A model generated the notes under the pieces. The model worked only from the letters and a program-made list of their open reading frames with translations, was not told the DNA's origin and did no database searches. Both the position numbers and the translations under genes were made by a program. From SZUA-36 sp963774415 (lineage in GTDB: Bacteria > Pseudomonadota > Gammaproteobacteria > Xanthomonadales > SZUA-36), in NCBI GenBank assembly GCA_963774415.1, contig CAVZEU010000003.1, forward strand, positions 1 through 64,000: DNA of 64,000 bases, in the 5' to 3' direction. Of the stretch, positions 8,312-16,846 are shown piece by piece; positions within the stretch are counted from its first letter, which is position 1, and every line of letters begins with the position of its first letter.

Positions 8312-9124
8312 ATGTCCCGTGACGATGGCCACCCCCCTGCCAGCCAGGCAGGGAAGTATGAAAACCGGCGCCGCGACTGTCAATCGCCCACGAGCGCTCC
8401 TCGTTCGCTGTCCCGTTGCCGGCCCCTGCTCGATGTCCTGCTGCCGCCTTGCTGCGTACTTTGCGGCCGCAGCGTTACCGGCCTGTGCCTGTGCCGGGAC
8501 TGCCGCTCCGATCTGCCCTGGACCGGCGGTCACTGCCGGCAATGCGGCCTGCCGCTGGCGCACCGCGCCGACAGCGTCTGCGGCCGCTGTTTACGGCAAC
8601 CGCCACCGTTTGCCCGCACGCTCAGCCCGCTCGAGTATTCGTTCCCGGTCGACCGCCTGATCCAGGCATTCAAGTTCAGGCGCCAGCACGCCGCCGGCCG
8701 GGTATTGGCCCAGGTGCTGTGCGACTGGGTCAGCGGCCTCGGGGCAGCCTTGCCGCAAGCGCTGGTCCCGGTGCCGCTGCATCCGCTGCGCTTTCATTCC
8801 CGCGGTTTCAACCAGGCGTGGGAACTGGCCCGGTACGCGGGCGGACGCCTGGGCATCCCGGTATTTGCAACGGCGCTGCGGCGGCGCCGGCATACACCGG
8901 CGCAATCAGGTCTGGATCGCAAGCAGCGGCATAATAACGTCCGCAACGTATTCGACTGGCGGGCCCGGACCGCGGCGCCTGAACATGTCGCCGTCGTCGA
9001 TGACGTCATGACCACCGGCACCACCGTTGCCGAATGCGCCCGCGTTCTCAGACGCGCCGGCGCCGGGCGCGTCGATGTCTGGGTGGCGGCCCGCACCGCC
9101 GGGACGCTGCCTGTGCGCCGCTAG
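8312..9124 (+). CDS. comF: ComF family phosphoribosyltransferase-like protein
   Basis: The 270-residue product has a double zinc ribbon (CCVLCG, CLCRDC, CRQCG, CGRCL, residues about 47-95) followed by a type I phosphoribosyltransferase-like domain with PVPLHPLRFHSRGFNQ and the PRPP-loop VAVVDDVMTTGTT near 230. ComF proteins support DNA uptake in competent bacteria (ComF in Bacillus, GntX/ComF in Gram-negatives); the exact activity is not settled. The first 35 residues are poorly conserved so the true start may lie downstream of 8312. The TAG stop at 9122-9124 is formed by the end of an inserted inverted-repeat element. Confidence 0.88.
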   Translation: MSRDDGHPPASQAGKYENRRRDCQSPTSAPRSLSRCRPLLDVLLPPCCVLCGRSVTGLCLCRDCRSDLPWTGGHCRQCGLPLAHRADSVCGRCLRQPPPFARTLSPLEYSFPVDRLIQAFKFRRQHAAGRVLAQVLCDWVSGLGAALPQALVPVPLHPLRFHSRGFNQAWELARYAGGRLGIPVFATALRRRRHTPAQSGLDRKQRHNNVRNVFDWRARTAAPEHVAVVDDVMTTGTTVAECARVLRRAGAGRVDVWVAARTAGTLPVRR

Positions 9125-9651
9125 CCCGGATATTGCACCAGCATCCCGGATGCTGCTGCAGAACAGGTGCGGCTGGGCGCCGGGCTGGACTGAGAGCCAT
9201 AGCCAAAGCTATAGGGCCAGAAAAGGCTTGCCAGATCGCCGCGCCGGGAACACATTTTGCCCACGACAAGGAACGATGAACGACTGGTATTATGAATACC
9301 AAAGTGAAGAGAGACGCGGTAGTGGACAAAATGGGACCCGTCCCTGCGGGTTGCGGCTCCAAATGGCCCCATGCGTCGTTGCCCGTCGTTTATTTGGAAC
9401 CACCAAACGACACTCCGGGCATCTTGCCTGGAACCATTTGGGGCGGCAACGCGGTGACCTGGCAAACCTTTTCTGGCCCTGTTGGAGGGAAGCCCAAGCC
9501 CAGGTGTGCCTGGACAAGGCAGGGCCGGGATAGATCGCTGGCCAGTTACAATGTGTACCCTGGAATAAATTTGATAAATCGTCATTCTACTTTGTAAATT
9601 CATCAGTTTATGGTGAGGCCAGTGGCCGGCTGGTGCAATATCCGGGCTAGC
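9120..9651. mobile_element. MITE-like inverted-repeat element, copy A (with nested insertion)
   Basis: The element is bounded by perfect inverted repeats of about 23 bases beginning GCTAGCCCGGATATTGCAC at 9120 and ending with their complement at 9651. Its arms are nearly identical to copy B at 10194-10448 (about three differences), but copy A has about 277 extra bases in the middle. There is no transposase; short open frames are not convincing. The right arm has an AT-rich patch near 9540-9610. The left end supplies the stop codon of comF and the right end supplies the stop codon of the acetyltransferase gene. Confidence 0.88.
9213..9480. mobile_element. Nested inverted-repeat element inside copy A
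   Basis: Copy B lacks this stretch. Its ends are imperfect inverted repeats of about 31 bases: AGGGCCAGAAAAGGCTTGCC at 9213 and, on the other strand from 9480, AGGGCCAGAAAAGGTTTGCC. Inside are further inverted pairs: CATTTTG with CAAAATG (about 9253 and 9328), GGTATT with AATACC (about 9288), CCAAATGG with CCATTTGG (about 9359 and 9434) and GTCGTTT with AAACGAC (about 9385-9415). No protein is encoded. It looks like a second small non-autonomous element that inserted into the first. Confidence 0.75.
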
Positions 9652-10174
9652 CCTGTGCGTCCGCCAATATCGCCCAACGTTCGTGGTCACGCCATTCGCC
9701 GTTGATCAGCAGGTACCTCGGGGAGTATCCCTCGTACTGGAATCCGACGGCCTTGGCCAAGGCGATCGAAGCGGTATTGCCGGGCTGGATGTTGGCTTCC
9801 ATGCGGTGCAGGCCCAACTCGTCGAAAGCGTAGCGCACGACCTGGGCAAGCCCCTCTTTCATATACCCGCGGTCGGTGTAACCGGCCACGCCGTAGTAAC
9901 TGATATAGGCGCTGCAGAGTGCATCGAAAGTAATAACGTTGAGGTTGACGACGCCGCAAATGGCGTCGTCGGACTTGAGCCGGACCAGGAAACCGGCCTC
10001 GCTGTCACGTTCCAGGCGCTGCAGATAGCGTTGCCAGCCGGCACGGTCCCTGGGCGCGGCAACCCAGGGATAATGCAGGGCTTCGCTTTTGCGCATGGCG
10101 GCCAGGAAGGCGCCGGCGTCATCTGCGCGGGGCTTTTGGATGTAGGTCCTGAATTCCGGCGCAGGCATCTTCAT
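9647..10174 (-). CDS. GNAT family N-acetyltransferase (RimJ/RimL type)
   Basis: This 175-residue protein has the GNAT fold of the ribosomal-protein acetyltransferase type: ICGVVNLNVITFD, AYISYYGVAGYTDRGYMKEGL, VRYAFDELGLHRMEANIQPGNTASIALAKAVGF and GYSPRYLLINGEWRDHERWA. These match RimJ/RimL proteins, which acetylate N-terminal amines or antibiotics and other small amines; the substrate here is unknown. Start MKMPAPEF at 10174 is chosen because longer forms would begin inside element copy B. The TAG stop lies in the end of element copy A. The gene sits between two copies of the same element, so it could have arrived as a cassette. Confidence 0.86.
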   Translation of the reverse strand: MKMPAPEFRTYIQKPRADDAGAFLAAMRKSEALHYPWVAAPRDRAGWQRYLQRLERDSEAGFLVRLKSDDAICGVVNLNVITFDALCSAYISYYGVAGYTDRGYMKEGLAQVVRYAFDELGLHRMEANIQPGNTASIALAKAVGFQYEGYSPRYLLINGEWRDHERWAILADAQG

Positions 10175-10193
10175 CAACTCACCCGGCGCCGAC

Positions 10194-10448
10194 GCTAGCC
10201 CGGATATTGCACCAGCACCCCGGATGCTGCTGCAGAACAGGTGCGGCTGGGCGCCGGGCTGGACTGAGAGCCATAGGGCTGGAGGGAAGCCCAAGCCCAG
10301 GTGTGCCTGGACAAGGCAGGGCCGGGATAGATCGCTGGCCGGTTACAAAGTGTACCCTGGAATAAATTTGATAAATCGTCATTCTACTTTGTAAATTCAT
10401 CAGTTTATGGTGAGGCCAGTGGCCGGCTGGTGCAATATCCGGGCTAGC
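10194..10448. mobile_element. MITE-like inverted-repeat element, copy B
   Basis: This is the compact 255-base form of the element, with the same perfect terminal inverted repeats as copy A and no internal insertion. It begins 20 bases upstream of the acetyltransferase start and ends inside the ubiA stop codon. It has no transposase gene, so movement would need an enzyme encoded elsewhere. Confidence 0.88.
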
Positions 10449-11304
10449 TGTTGACGGAATAAGCGGCCAGCAAGCCGACGAACAGGACCAGCCCCACCCA
10501 GTTGTTGTTCATGAAGGCCCTGAAGCAGGCTTCGCGTTCCCGTTCCCTGACCCAAAGCTGTTGCAAGGCGAACAATATTGCGGCAACCGCCACGCCCGCA
10601 AACCATGGCCACGCGAGTTGCAGGTGAAAGCCGAGCAGCGCCAGCAGCACCAGCATCAGCACCTTCAGCACGCGCAGCAGCAACAGGTCGTGCCGCCCGA
10701 AATAGATAGCGGTGGATTTCAGGCCGATGGAAAGATCGTCGTCTCGGTCCACCATGGCGTAGAGCGTGTCGTAGATCACCGACCAGACGATATTGATTGC
10801 GAGCACCAGCCAGGCGACGGGCGCGACGTGACCGTTCTCGGCCGCGAAGGCCATCGGTATGCCCCAGCCGAACGCGAACCCCAGCACGATCTGCGGGAAA
10901 TGGGTCCAGCGCTTGAAGAAGGGGTAACTGGCCGCCAGCGCCGCGCCGACGAACGCGAGTTCGATGGTCAGCGCGTTGGTCATCAGCACCAGGCAGAAGG
11001 CCAGCAGCATCAGGATACAAAAGGCCGCCAGCGCCTGGCGCGGGGTCAGTTCCCCGGCCGCCAGCGGCCGGGTTCGGGTGCGTTCGACGTGCGGGTCGAA
11101 ATTCCTGTCGGCGAAGTCGTTCATGATGCACCCCGCCGCACGCATCAAGACCACGCCGGTGACGAATATCAGCACGTTCTTCACGGCGGGTCGTCCGTTC
11201 CCCGCAATCCACAGCGCCCACAGCGTCGGCCACAACAGCAGCAGGATGCCGATAGGCCGGTCAAACCGCATCAGGCGAACGTAGGCATTCAGGCGGGTTT
11301 TCAT
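10444..11304 (-). CDS. ubiA: 4-hydroxybenzoate polyprenyltransferase
   Basis: The 286-residue membrane protein has the two Asp-rich motifs of UbiA prenyltransferases: NDFADRNFD near residue 70 and DTLYAMVDRDDD near 190, with eight or nine hydrophobic helices. It joins the polyprenyl tail to 4-hydroxybenzoate, the second committed step of ubiquinone synthesis, in the inner membrane. Start MKTRLNAYVRLMRFDRP is preferred to one 45 bases upstream because the family begins close to this sequence. The TAG stop is part of the terminal repeat of element copy B, so the last residues may have been altered by the insertion. It is divergent from tatD. Confidence 0.93.
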   Translation of the reverse strand: MKTRLNAYVRLMRFDRPIGILLLLWPTLWALWIAGNGRPAVKNVLIFVTGVVLMRAAGCIMNDFADRNFDPHVERTRTRPLAAGELTPRQALAAFCILMLLAFCLVLMTNALTIELAFVGAALAASYPFFKRWTHFPQIVLGFAFGWGIPMAFAAENGHVAPVAWLVLAINIVWSVIYDTLYAMVDRDDDLSIGLKSTAIYFGRHDLLLLRVLKVLMLVLLALLGFHLQLAWPWFAGVAVAAILFALQQLWVREREREACFRAFMNNNWVGLVLFVGLLAAYSVNS

Positions 11305-11420
11305 AGGGGCGGATTGTACGACATTGGCGGTGGCGGTTCTCCCATCCATGGAACCCGGCAGTAAAAAAAGGCGCCGTGAACCATTACAATTTGCGCAACC
11401 GGAGCAGGAACCCGAAACCC

Positions 11421-12215
11421 ATGGAATTGATCGACATCGGCTGCAACCTCACCCACGACTCCTTCGATGCGGATCTTGACCAGGTGATCCTGTCCGCCCA
11501 GGCGGCCGGGGTCTGCCAGATGATCGTAACCGGCGCCAGCGCCGACGGCAGCGAAAAAGCGCTGCGCCTGGCCGCGGAGCGGCCCGGGGTCCTGTTCGCC
11601 ACCGCCGGCGTGCATCCGCACCGGGCGGCGGCCTACGACAACGCCACGGATACGTTGCTGCGCGACTTGACCCGGCAGGCACCGGTCGTCGCCGTCGGCG
11701 AAACCGGCCTCGACTACTTCCGTGATTTCTCGCCGCGCGAAGACCAGCGCGCCGCGTTCGAACGCCAGATCGGTATCGCCGCGGAAACGGGCCTGCCGCT
11801 GTTCCTGCACCAGCGCGACGCCCACGACGATTTTGTCGCCATTCTGAAACAACACCGCGACGACCTGCACGAAGTGGTCGTGCATTGTTTTACCGGGACC
11901 CGCGACGAGTTGCACGAATACCTCGACCTGGACTGCCATATCGGCATCACGGGCTGGATCTGCGACGAGCGCCGCGGTACCCACATGAAGGATTTCATGG
12001 CCGACATTCCGCGCGACCGGCTGATGCTCGAGACCGACGCTCCGTACCTGAAGCCGCGCAACCTCAGGCCGCGCATAAAAAGCCACCGCAACGAGCCGCG
12101 GCTGCTGCCGTGGATACTCGGCACTTTGGCGGCGTGCAGGGATGAAAACCCGGATGAGCTGGCGGCGGCCACGACCCTGAACGCGCGGCGTTTCTTTCAC
12201 CTGCCTGCGGCCTGA
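11421..12215 (+). CDS. tatD: TatD family metal-dependent hydrolase (DNase)
   Basis: This 264-residue TIM-barrel hydrolase shows all TatD motifs: DIGCNLTHDSF at the start, ATAGVHPHRA, VGETGLDYF, FLHQRDAHDDF, VVHCFTGT and ETDAPYL, which together hold two divalent metals. TatD proteins are 3'-5' exonucleases acting on single-stranded or damaged DNA, and despite the name are not part of the Tat translocase. Start MELIDIG at 11421 is preceded by GGAG about 15 bases upstream; an in-frame ATG at 11376 is less likely. A terminator follows. Confidence 0.93.
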   Translation: MELIDIGCNLTHDSFDADLDQVILSAQAAGVCQMIVTGASADGSEKALRLAAERPGVLFATAGVHPHRAAAYDNATDTLLRDLTRQAPVVAVGETGLDYFRDFSPREDQRAAFERQIGIAAETGLPLFLHQRDAHDDFVAILKQHRDDLHEVVVHCFTGTRDELHEYLDLDCHIGITGWICDERRGTHMKDFMADIPRDRLMLETDAPYLKPRNLRPRIKSHRNEPRLLPWILGTLAACRDENPDELAAATTLNARRFFHLPAA

Positions 12216-12233
12216 GGCCGCACCCGCAAAATA

Positions 12234-12251
12234 GGGCCGCCCGGCCCTTTT
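12234..12251 (+). terminator. Terminator after tatD
   Basis: GGGCCG, a CC loop and CGGCCC form a short perfect stem followed by TTTT, 19 bases after the tatD stop. Confidence 0.7.
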
Positions 12252-12281
12252 GTCGCCTCAGCCCGTTGCGGGCCTTGTCTG

Positions 12282-13418
12282 TCAGCCGTAGAACTGGGTC
12301 ATCAGCAACGCCACACGCTTGCGCTGCAGCTTCAGCTCGCGCTCCAGTTCCCGGTAGCGCTTGCGCAGGACGTTGTTGTCGAGGGCGTCGGCAATTCTCT
12401 GCCGGCCCTCCTGCACGCGCTGCATCTGCAATTGCTGCCACTGGGCGACGGTGGCCTTGAATTGCCTGTATTCCTCTTCGAACAATGCCAGCCAGCGCGA
12501 ATTTTCGGACGCAGCCGCCAGCCGCGCCTCGGCGCGCTTGAACTGCATGTTGAGACGCGCCCGCTGGATCTTGAAGGCGGGTGCGCGCTTGAGGTTGCGC
12601 GCCAACCCCAGCCAGGCGCAGGTAGCGATGAACCACTTGTTGATGTCGTACTGCCACCAGCGAATGCCGTTGCGGTAGTCGTTCTGGAACATGTGGTGGT
12701 AGTTGTGGTAGCCCTCGCCGTAGGTGATGATCGCCAGGAACCAGTTGTCGCGCGCGGAATTCGAATCGCTGTACGGCCGGCTGCCCCACATGTGGCACAG
12801 CGAATTGATGAAGAATGTCACGTGGTGCGACAGCACCAGCCTGAGGATGCCGGCCAGCAGGAACACGCCCCAGACGTCACCGACGGCCCAGCCCAGGAGC
12901 AGCGGCAGAGCGATGTTCGAGAACAGAACCAGCGGCAGATAATAGCGGTGCTGCCAGGCGACCACCGGGTCGCGCGCCAGGTCCGGCGCGATACTCCAGT
13001 CCAGTTCGCCGCTCTTGTAGTCACGCAGCATCCAGCCGATATGAGCGAACCAGAAGCCGCGGCCGATGGAATACGGATCCTTGTCGTTGTCGTCGACATC
13101 GCGGTGGTGCGCGCGGTGGCGGATGCACCAAACCAGGATACTGTTCTGCAACGCCATACCGCCAATGAAGGCCAGGAAGGCGCGCAGCAGCCAGTGGGCT
13201 TCATAGGCCCGGTGCGACCACAGGCGGTGGTAGCCGCTGCCGATGCCGATGCCGTTGAGCACCAGAAAAACGGCAAAAAAGATCCAGGCCCAGGGGCTGA
13301 AACCGTGGCTGATACCGTACCAGGGCACCACGGTGACGGCCGCCAGGAAGGTCAGTCCCAGCGTCAGGGTAACGGGCCAGTTGATGTTGGCTTGCTCGGG
13401 TTCGAAATTCGTCGTCAT
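12282..13418 (-). CDS. Acyl-CoA (delta-9 type) fatty acid desaturase
   Basis: This 378-residue integral membrane desaturase carries the three histidine boxes: HRLWSH, HRAHH and HNYHH, which hold the di-iron site. Four hydrophobic segments occupy the first two thirds. It inserts a double bond into saturated acyl chains using oxygen and an electron donor, controlling membrane fluidity. The last 90 residues are a charged, Gln/Arg/Glu-rich region with coiled-coil character, longer than the minimal desaturase, and also seen in marine Gammaproteobacteria. It is transcribed alone; the 115 bases upstream presumably hold its promoter. Confidence 0.92.
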   Translation of the reverse strand: MTTNFEPEQANINWPVTLTLGLTFLAAVTVVPWYGISHGFSPWAWIFFAVFLVLNGIGIGSGYHRLWSHRAYEAHWLLRAFLAFIGGMALQNSILVWCIRHRAHHRDVDDNDKDPYSIGRGFWFAHIGWMLRDYKSGELDWSIAPDLARDPVVAWQHRYYLPLVLFSNIALPLLLGWAVGDVWGVFLLAGILRLVLSHHVTFFINSLCHMWGSRPYSDSNSARDNWFLAIITYGEGYHNYHHMFQNDYRNGIRWWQYDINKWFIATCAWLGLARNLKRAPAFKIQRARLNMQFKRAEARLAAASENSRWLALFEEEYRQFKATVAQWQQLQMQRVQEGRQRIADALDNNVLRKRYRELERELKLQRKRVALLMTQFYG

Positions 13419-13533
13419 TAAAAAGTCGTAATCGCTCGGGGGAGGGAATAATACCTCAGTTTAGCGCAGGCCACCTGCAAGTGGTCAAATATTTGTCACT
13501 GACCTTAAGAAGGTGGTGCCGGTCGGGCCGATA

Positions 13534-14307
13534 TCAACTGCGCATACCGGTGCCCCGGTTCAGCAGCCACAGGCACAGGCTGGCGAGCAGCACCACGAAT
13601 ATGCCGATGATGGCGTACGACCACGACGGGGCCACGTCCGAGACGCCGAGGATGCCGTAACGGAAACCGTTCACCATGTACAGTATGGGATTGAAGGCCG
13701 ACACGCTGCGCCAGAAGTCCGGCAGCAGGTTGATCGAGTAAAACACGCCGCCAAGATAAGTCAGCGGCGTCAGGACAAACGTCGGCACGATCGCGATATC
13801 ATCGAATTTCTGCGCGAATATGGCATTGACCATGCCCGCCATGGCGAACACGATGGACGTCAGCAACAGCACGGACACGGTAATCAGCGGGTGCAAGACG
13901 TGGACCCGCGTAAACAGCAGCGAAATCAGCATGACCATGGAGCCGACCATGATGCCGCGGGCGAGGGCGCCGGTCACGTAACCCGCCAGGATGACCCAGC
14001 TCGGCAGCGGCGATATCAGCAGTTCTTCGATGTGGCGGCCGAACTTGGCGCCGAAAAAAGACGAGACCATGTTACCGTAGGAACTGGTGATGACCGACAT
14101 CATGATCAGGCCGGGCACGATGAACTGCATGTAGTCGAAACCGCCCATGTCGCCGATACGGCGGCCGATCAGGTTGCCGAAAATGATGAAATACAACGTC
14201 ATCGTGATGGCGGGCGGAACCACCGTCTGCGCCCAGATCCGCAGAATGCGCACGACCTCCTTGCGCACCAGCGTTTTGTACCCGATCCAGTTATTGGGAT
14301 CGTTCAT
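13534..14307 (-). CDS. ABC-2 type transporter permease (YadH-like)
   Basis: The 257-residue protein has six predicted membrane helices and matches ABC-2 permeases of the YadH/NodJ type (NWIGYKTLVRKEVVRILRIW start, FEELLISP-like segment HIEELLISPLPSW, and LTPLTYLGGVFYSI). Its start overlaps the stop of the ATPase gene upstream by four bases, so the two make one exporter. The substrate is unknown; E. coli YadGH is likewise uncharacterised and NodIJ exports lipo-oligosaccharides. Confidence 0.9.
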   Translation of the reverse strand: MNDPNNWIGYKTLVRKEVVRILRIWAQTVVPPAITMTLYFIIFGNLIGRRIGDMGGFDYMQFIVPGLIMMSVITSSYGNMVSSFFGAKFGRHIEELLISPLPSWVILAGYVTGALARGIMVGSMVMLISLLFTRVHVLHPLITVSVLLLTSIVFAMAGMVNAIFAQKFDDIAIVPTFVLTPLTYLGGVFYSINLLPDFWRSVSAFNPILYMVNGFRYGILGVSDVAPSWSYAIIGIFVVLLASLCLWLLNRGTGMRS

Positions 14308-15224
14308 ACAGCGACTCCCTTCTCCACCAGGTTCAGGAACAGCTCTTCCAGCCGGTTGGCCTTATTGCGCATGCTCAGCACGTGCAGCCCTTTTTCATCC
14401 AGCGCCGCGAACAGCGCGTTGAGCGACTTCTGCTTCGGCACCGACACCTCCAGCGTACTCTCGTCCCGCATACGGATATCCATGCCCTCGATCTTCGGCG
14501 CCGATTCCAGCGATTCGCGCATGTCCAGCACGAACGTCTCGATGTCGAGTGTGCTGAGCAGCGATTTCATGTCCATGTCCCTGATGATCTTACCGTGATC
14601 GATGATGGCGATGTTGCGGCACAACTCCTCGGCTTCCTCAAGGTAGTGTGTCGTCAGTATGACGGTCGTGCCGTCCTCGTTGATGCCGCGGATAAACCGC
14701 CACATGGAACGGCGAATTTCAATATCGACACCCGCGGTGGGCTCGTCGAGGATCAGCAGCCGCGGTTCGTTGACCATCGCCCGGGCGATCATCAGGCGCC
14801 GCTTCATACCGCCGGAGAGCCCGCGTGACGGCGTGTCGTGCTTGTCCCACAAGTGCAGTTGCCTGAGGTATTTCTCGGCCCTCGCCAGCGCGACCTTGCG
14901 GCCGATGCCGTAGTAGCCGGCCTGGTTGACGACGATCTCGAGCGGCTTCTCGAACTGGTTGAAATTCAGTTCCTGCGGCACCAGGCCGATGTAGGACATG
15001 GCCCTGGAACGTTCCCTCTGGACGCTGGCGCCGAACACCCTGACTTCTCCCGAGGTGGCATTGACCAGCGAACTGATAATACCGATCAGCGTGGACTTGC
15101 CGGCCCCGTTGGGGCCCAGCAGGGCGAAAAAATCGCCCTCGGCGACATTCAGACTGATGCCCTTCAGGGCCTCGGTCCCGCCGGCGTAGGTTTTTGCGAG
15201 TTGCTTGACTTCGAGTGCGTACAT
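14304..15224 (-). CDS. ABC transporter ATP-binding protein (YadG-like)
   Basis: The 306-residue ATPase has Walker A GPNGAGKST, the signature LSGGMKRR, Walker B LLILDEPTAGVD and the switch histidine LTTHYLEEAE. The C-terminal 80 residues are the extension common in exporters of this class. The start MYALEVKQLAKTY at 15224 is preferred over an upstream in-frame ATG that would add 32 residues overlapping the promoter region of the divergent hydrolase gene. It forms an exporter with the permease downstream. Confidence 0.92.
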   Translation of the reverse strand: MYALEVKQLAKTYAGGTEALKGISLNVAEGDFFALLGPNGAGKSTLIGIISSLVNATSGEVRVFGASVQRERSRAMSYIGLVPQELNFNQFEKPLEIVVNQAGYYGIGRKVALARAEKYLRQLHLWDKHDTPSRGLSGGMKRRLMIARAMVNEPRLLILDEPTAGVDIEIRRSMWRFIRGINEDGTTVILTTHYLEEAEELCRNIAIIDHGKIIRDMDMKSLLSTLDIETFVLDMRESLESAPKIEGMDIRMRDESTLEVSVPKQKSLNALFAALDEKGLHVLSMRNKANRLEELFLNLVEKGVAV

Positions 15225-15385
15225 CAAATGACCGGATACCATCGACAAGGCCGCTATTATACGGATGAATCCCGGCGCTGTGTCACGCAAGGCGGCGCGG
15301 CGACGACCCGGGCATGACAATCTGCCTATGGACGGGGAGGCTTGGTTTCTTTAGTCTGTATGGCCGGTCAGATAGCCACCCGTCC

Positions 15386-16846
15386 ATGTACAGATACCTG
15401 ATGCCGTTAACTCTGCTGCTGGCGTTGTCATCGCCAGCGCTGGCCCTTCCCGATGCCAACCGCATCGCGTTCAGCAACTGTACGCTGACGCTGCCGGGCA
15501 CCCCGTTCACCGCACCGGCGCGCTGCGGCAGCCTCGAGGTCCCGGAAAACCCGCAGCGACCCGATGGCCGCAAGATCAGTCTGCATATCGCCGTTGCGCC
15601 GGCCACGGGCCGGTCCCCGGCGCCGGACCCGGTTTTCATTTTTGCCGGCGGCCCCGGCCAGGCGGCCAGCGAAACCTGGGTTCTGCTGCAAACAACGCTG
15701 CAGCAAATCCGCAAGCACCGCGACATCGTGATGATCGATCAGCGCGGTACGGGCCACTCCAACAAGCTCGCCTGCCCCACAAGCGCCGCCGAGGACCTGA
15801 ACCGGGAGGTGGATCTCGACCTGATTCGCAAGGAAACCGTCGATTGCCTGGCGGGGCTCGGCGGCGACCCGCGTTATTACACCACCAGCATCGCCATGGA
15901 CGACTACAACGCGGTGCGCGAAGCGATGGGTTACGACCAGATCAACCTGATCGGCGTCTCCTACGGCACCCGGGCCGCGCAGGTCTACCTGCGCCGGCAT
16001 CCACACAGCGTGCGCACGATGACGCTCGACAGCGTCGTGCCGATGCAGCTGGCGCTGGGTCAGCAACACGCCATGATGCTGGACCGCAGCGTCCACGAAG
16101 TGCTGGCCGATTGCGCCCGCGATGCCACCTGCGATTCGCTGTTTCCGCGGCACACCGACGAGCTGGAAGCCCTGTTCAGGCAACTCAGGGAAAAGTCACG
16201 GCAGATCACCATCATGAACCCGTTCAATGGCGAGCCGCAGGACATGCTTCTGAGCGCTGACACGCTGGCCGCCGCCATTCGCTTCCTGAGCTATTCCAGC
16301 GAGACCCAGGCCCTGTTACCGCTGTTGGTGCACGAGGCGGTGACCAGCGGGGACCTGTCACGCCTGGCCAGCCAGGCCATATTGGTGATGTCCGGTCTCA
16401 ATGAAATGCTGGCGCACGGCATGGAGCTGTCGGTCATCTGCAGTGAAGATTATCCGTTCATCGATTTCGGCGTTGATTACAGCGACACGCTGATGGGCAA
16501 TCTGTTTTTGCAGATCATGAAGCGCGAGTGCACGGTCTGGCCGCGCGGGGCAGTGCCGGCGAATTTTCACCGGCCGGTTGCATCCGACATCCCGGTGCTG
16601 CTCATGTCCGGTGAGCGCGACCCGGTGACGCCGCCGCAATACGCAACGCAGACGGCCGCCGCCTTTCCCAACAGCCTGACGCTGGTCGCCCGCGGCCAGG
16701 CGCACTCGGTGCTGCAGAACGTCTGCCTGCGCAAAATCACCGCCGAGTTCATCGACGCAGGCAGCGTCGCCGATCTGGACACACGATGTGTCGCCGCCAT
16801 TCGCCCCGCGCCGTTTTTTACCAGCCTGCTGGGGCCCGGGCCATGA
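15386..16846 (+). CDS. Exported TAP-type alpha/beta hydrolase
   Basis: The product, 486 residues, has a clear signal peptide (MYRYLMPLTLLLALSSPALA). The mature part is an alpha/beta hydrolase of the tripeptidyl aminopeptidase/proline iminopeptidase group: FAGGPGQAA for the oxyanion region, DQRGTGHSN, nucleophile elbow GVSYGTRA, acid in SGERDPVTPP and histidine in GQAHSVL near the C-terminus, the TAP C-terminal region. It should act on peptides in the periplasm. Its stop overlaps the start of the ATPase gene by ATGA, making a three-gene operon with an ABC exporter, so enzyme and exporter may work on related substrates. Confidence 0.9.
   Translation: MYRYLMPLTLLLALSSPALALPDANRIAFSNCTLTLPGTPFTAPARCGSLEVPENPQRPDGRKISLHIAVAPATGRSPAPDPVFIFAGGPGQAASETWVLLQTTLQQIRKHRDIVMIDQRGTGHSNKLACPTSAAEDLNREVDLDLIRKETVDCLAGLGGDPRYYTTSIAMDDYNAVREAMGYDQINLIGVSYGTRAAQVYLRRHPHSVRTMTLDSVVPMQLALGQQHAMMLDRSVHEVLADCARDATCDSLFPRHTDELEALFRQLREKSRQITIMNPFNGEPQDMLLSADTLAAAIRFLSYSSETQALLPLLVHEAVTSGDLSRLASQAILVMSGLNEMLAHGMELSVICSEDYPFIDFGVDYSDTLMGNLFLQIMKRECTVWPRGAVPANFHRPVASDIPVLLMSGERDPVTPPQYATQTAAAFPNSLTLVARGQAHSVLQNVCLRKITAEFIDAGSVADLDTRCVAAIRPAPFFTSLLGPGP

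Noticed and set aside
10179..10400. A 73-codon frame in element copy B
   Set aside because: Part of the non-coding element; no family or start signal. The same frame in copy A has the same changes as its DNA, not as a protein.
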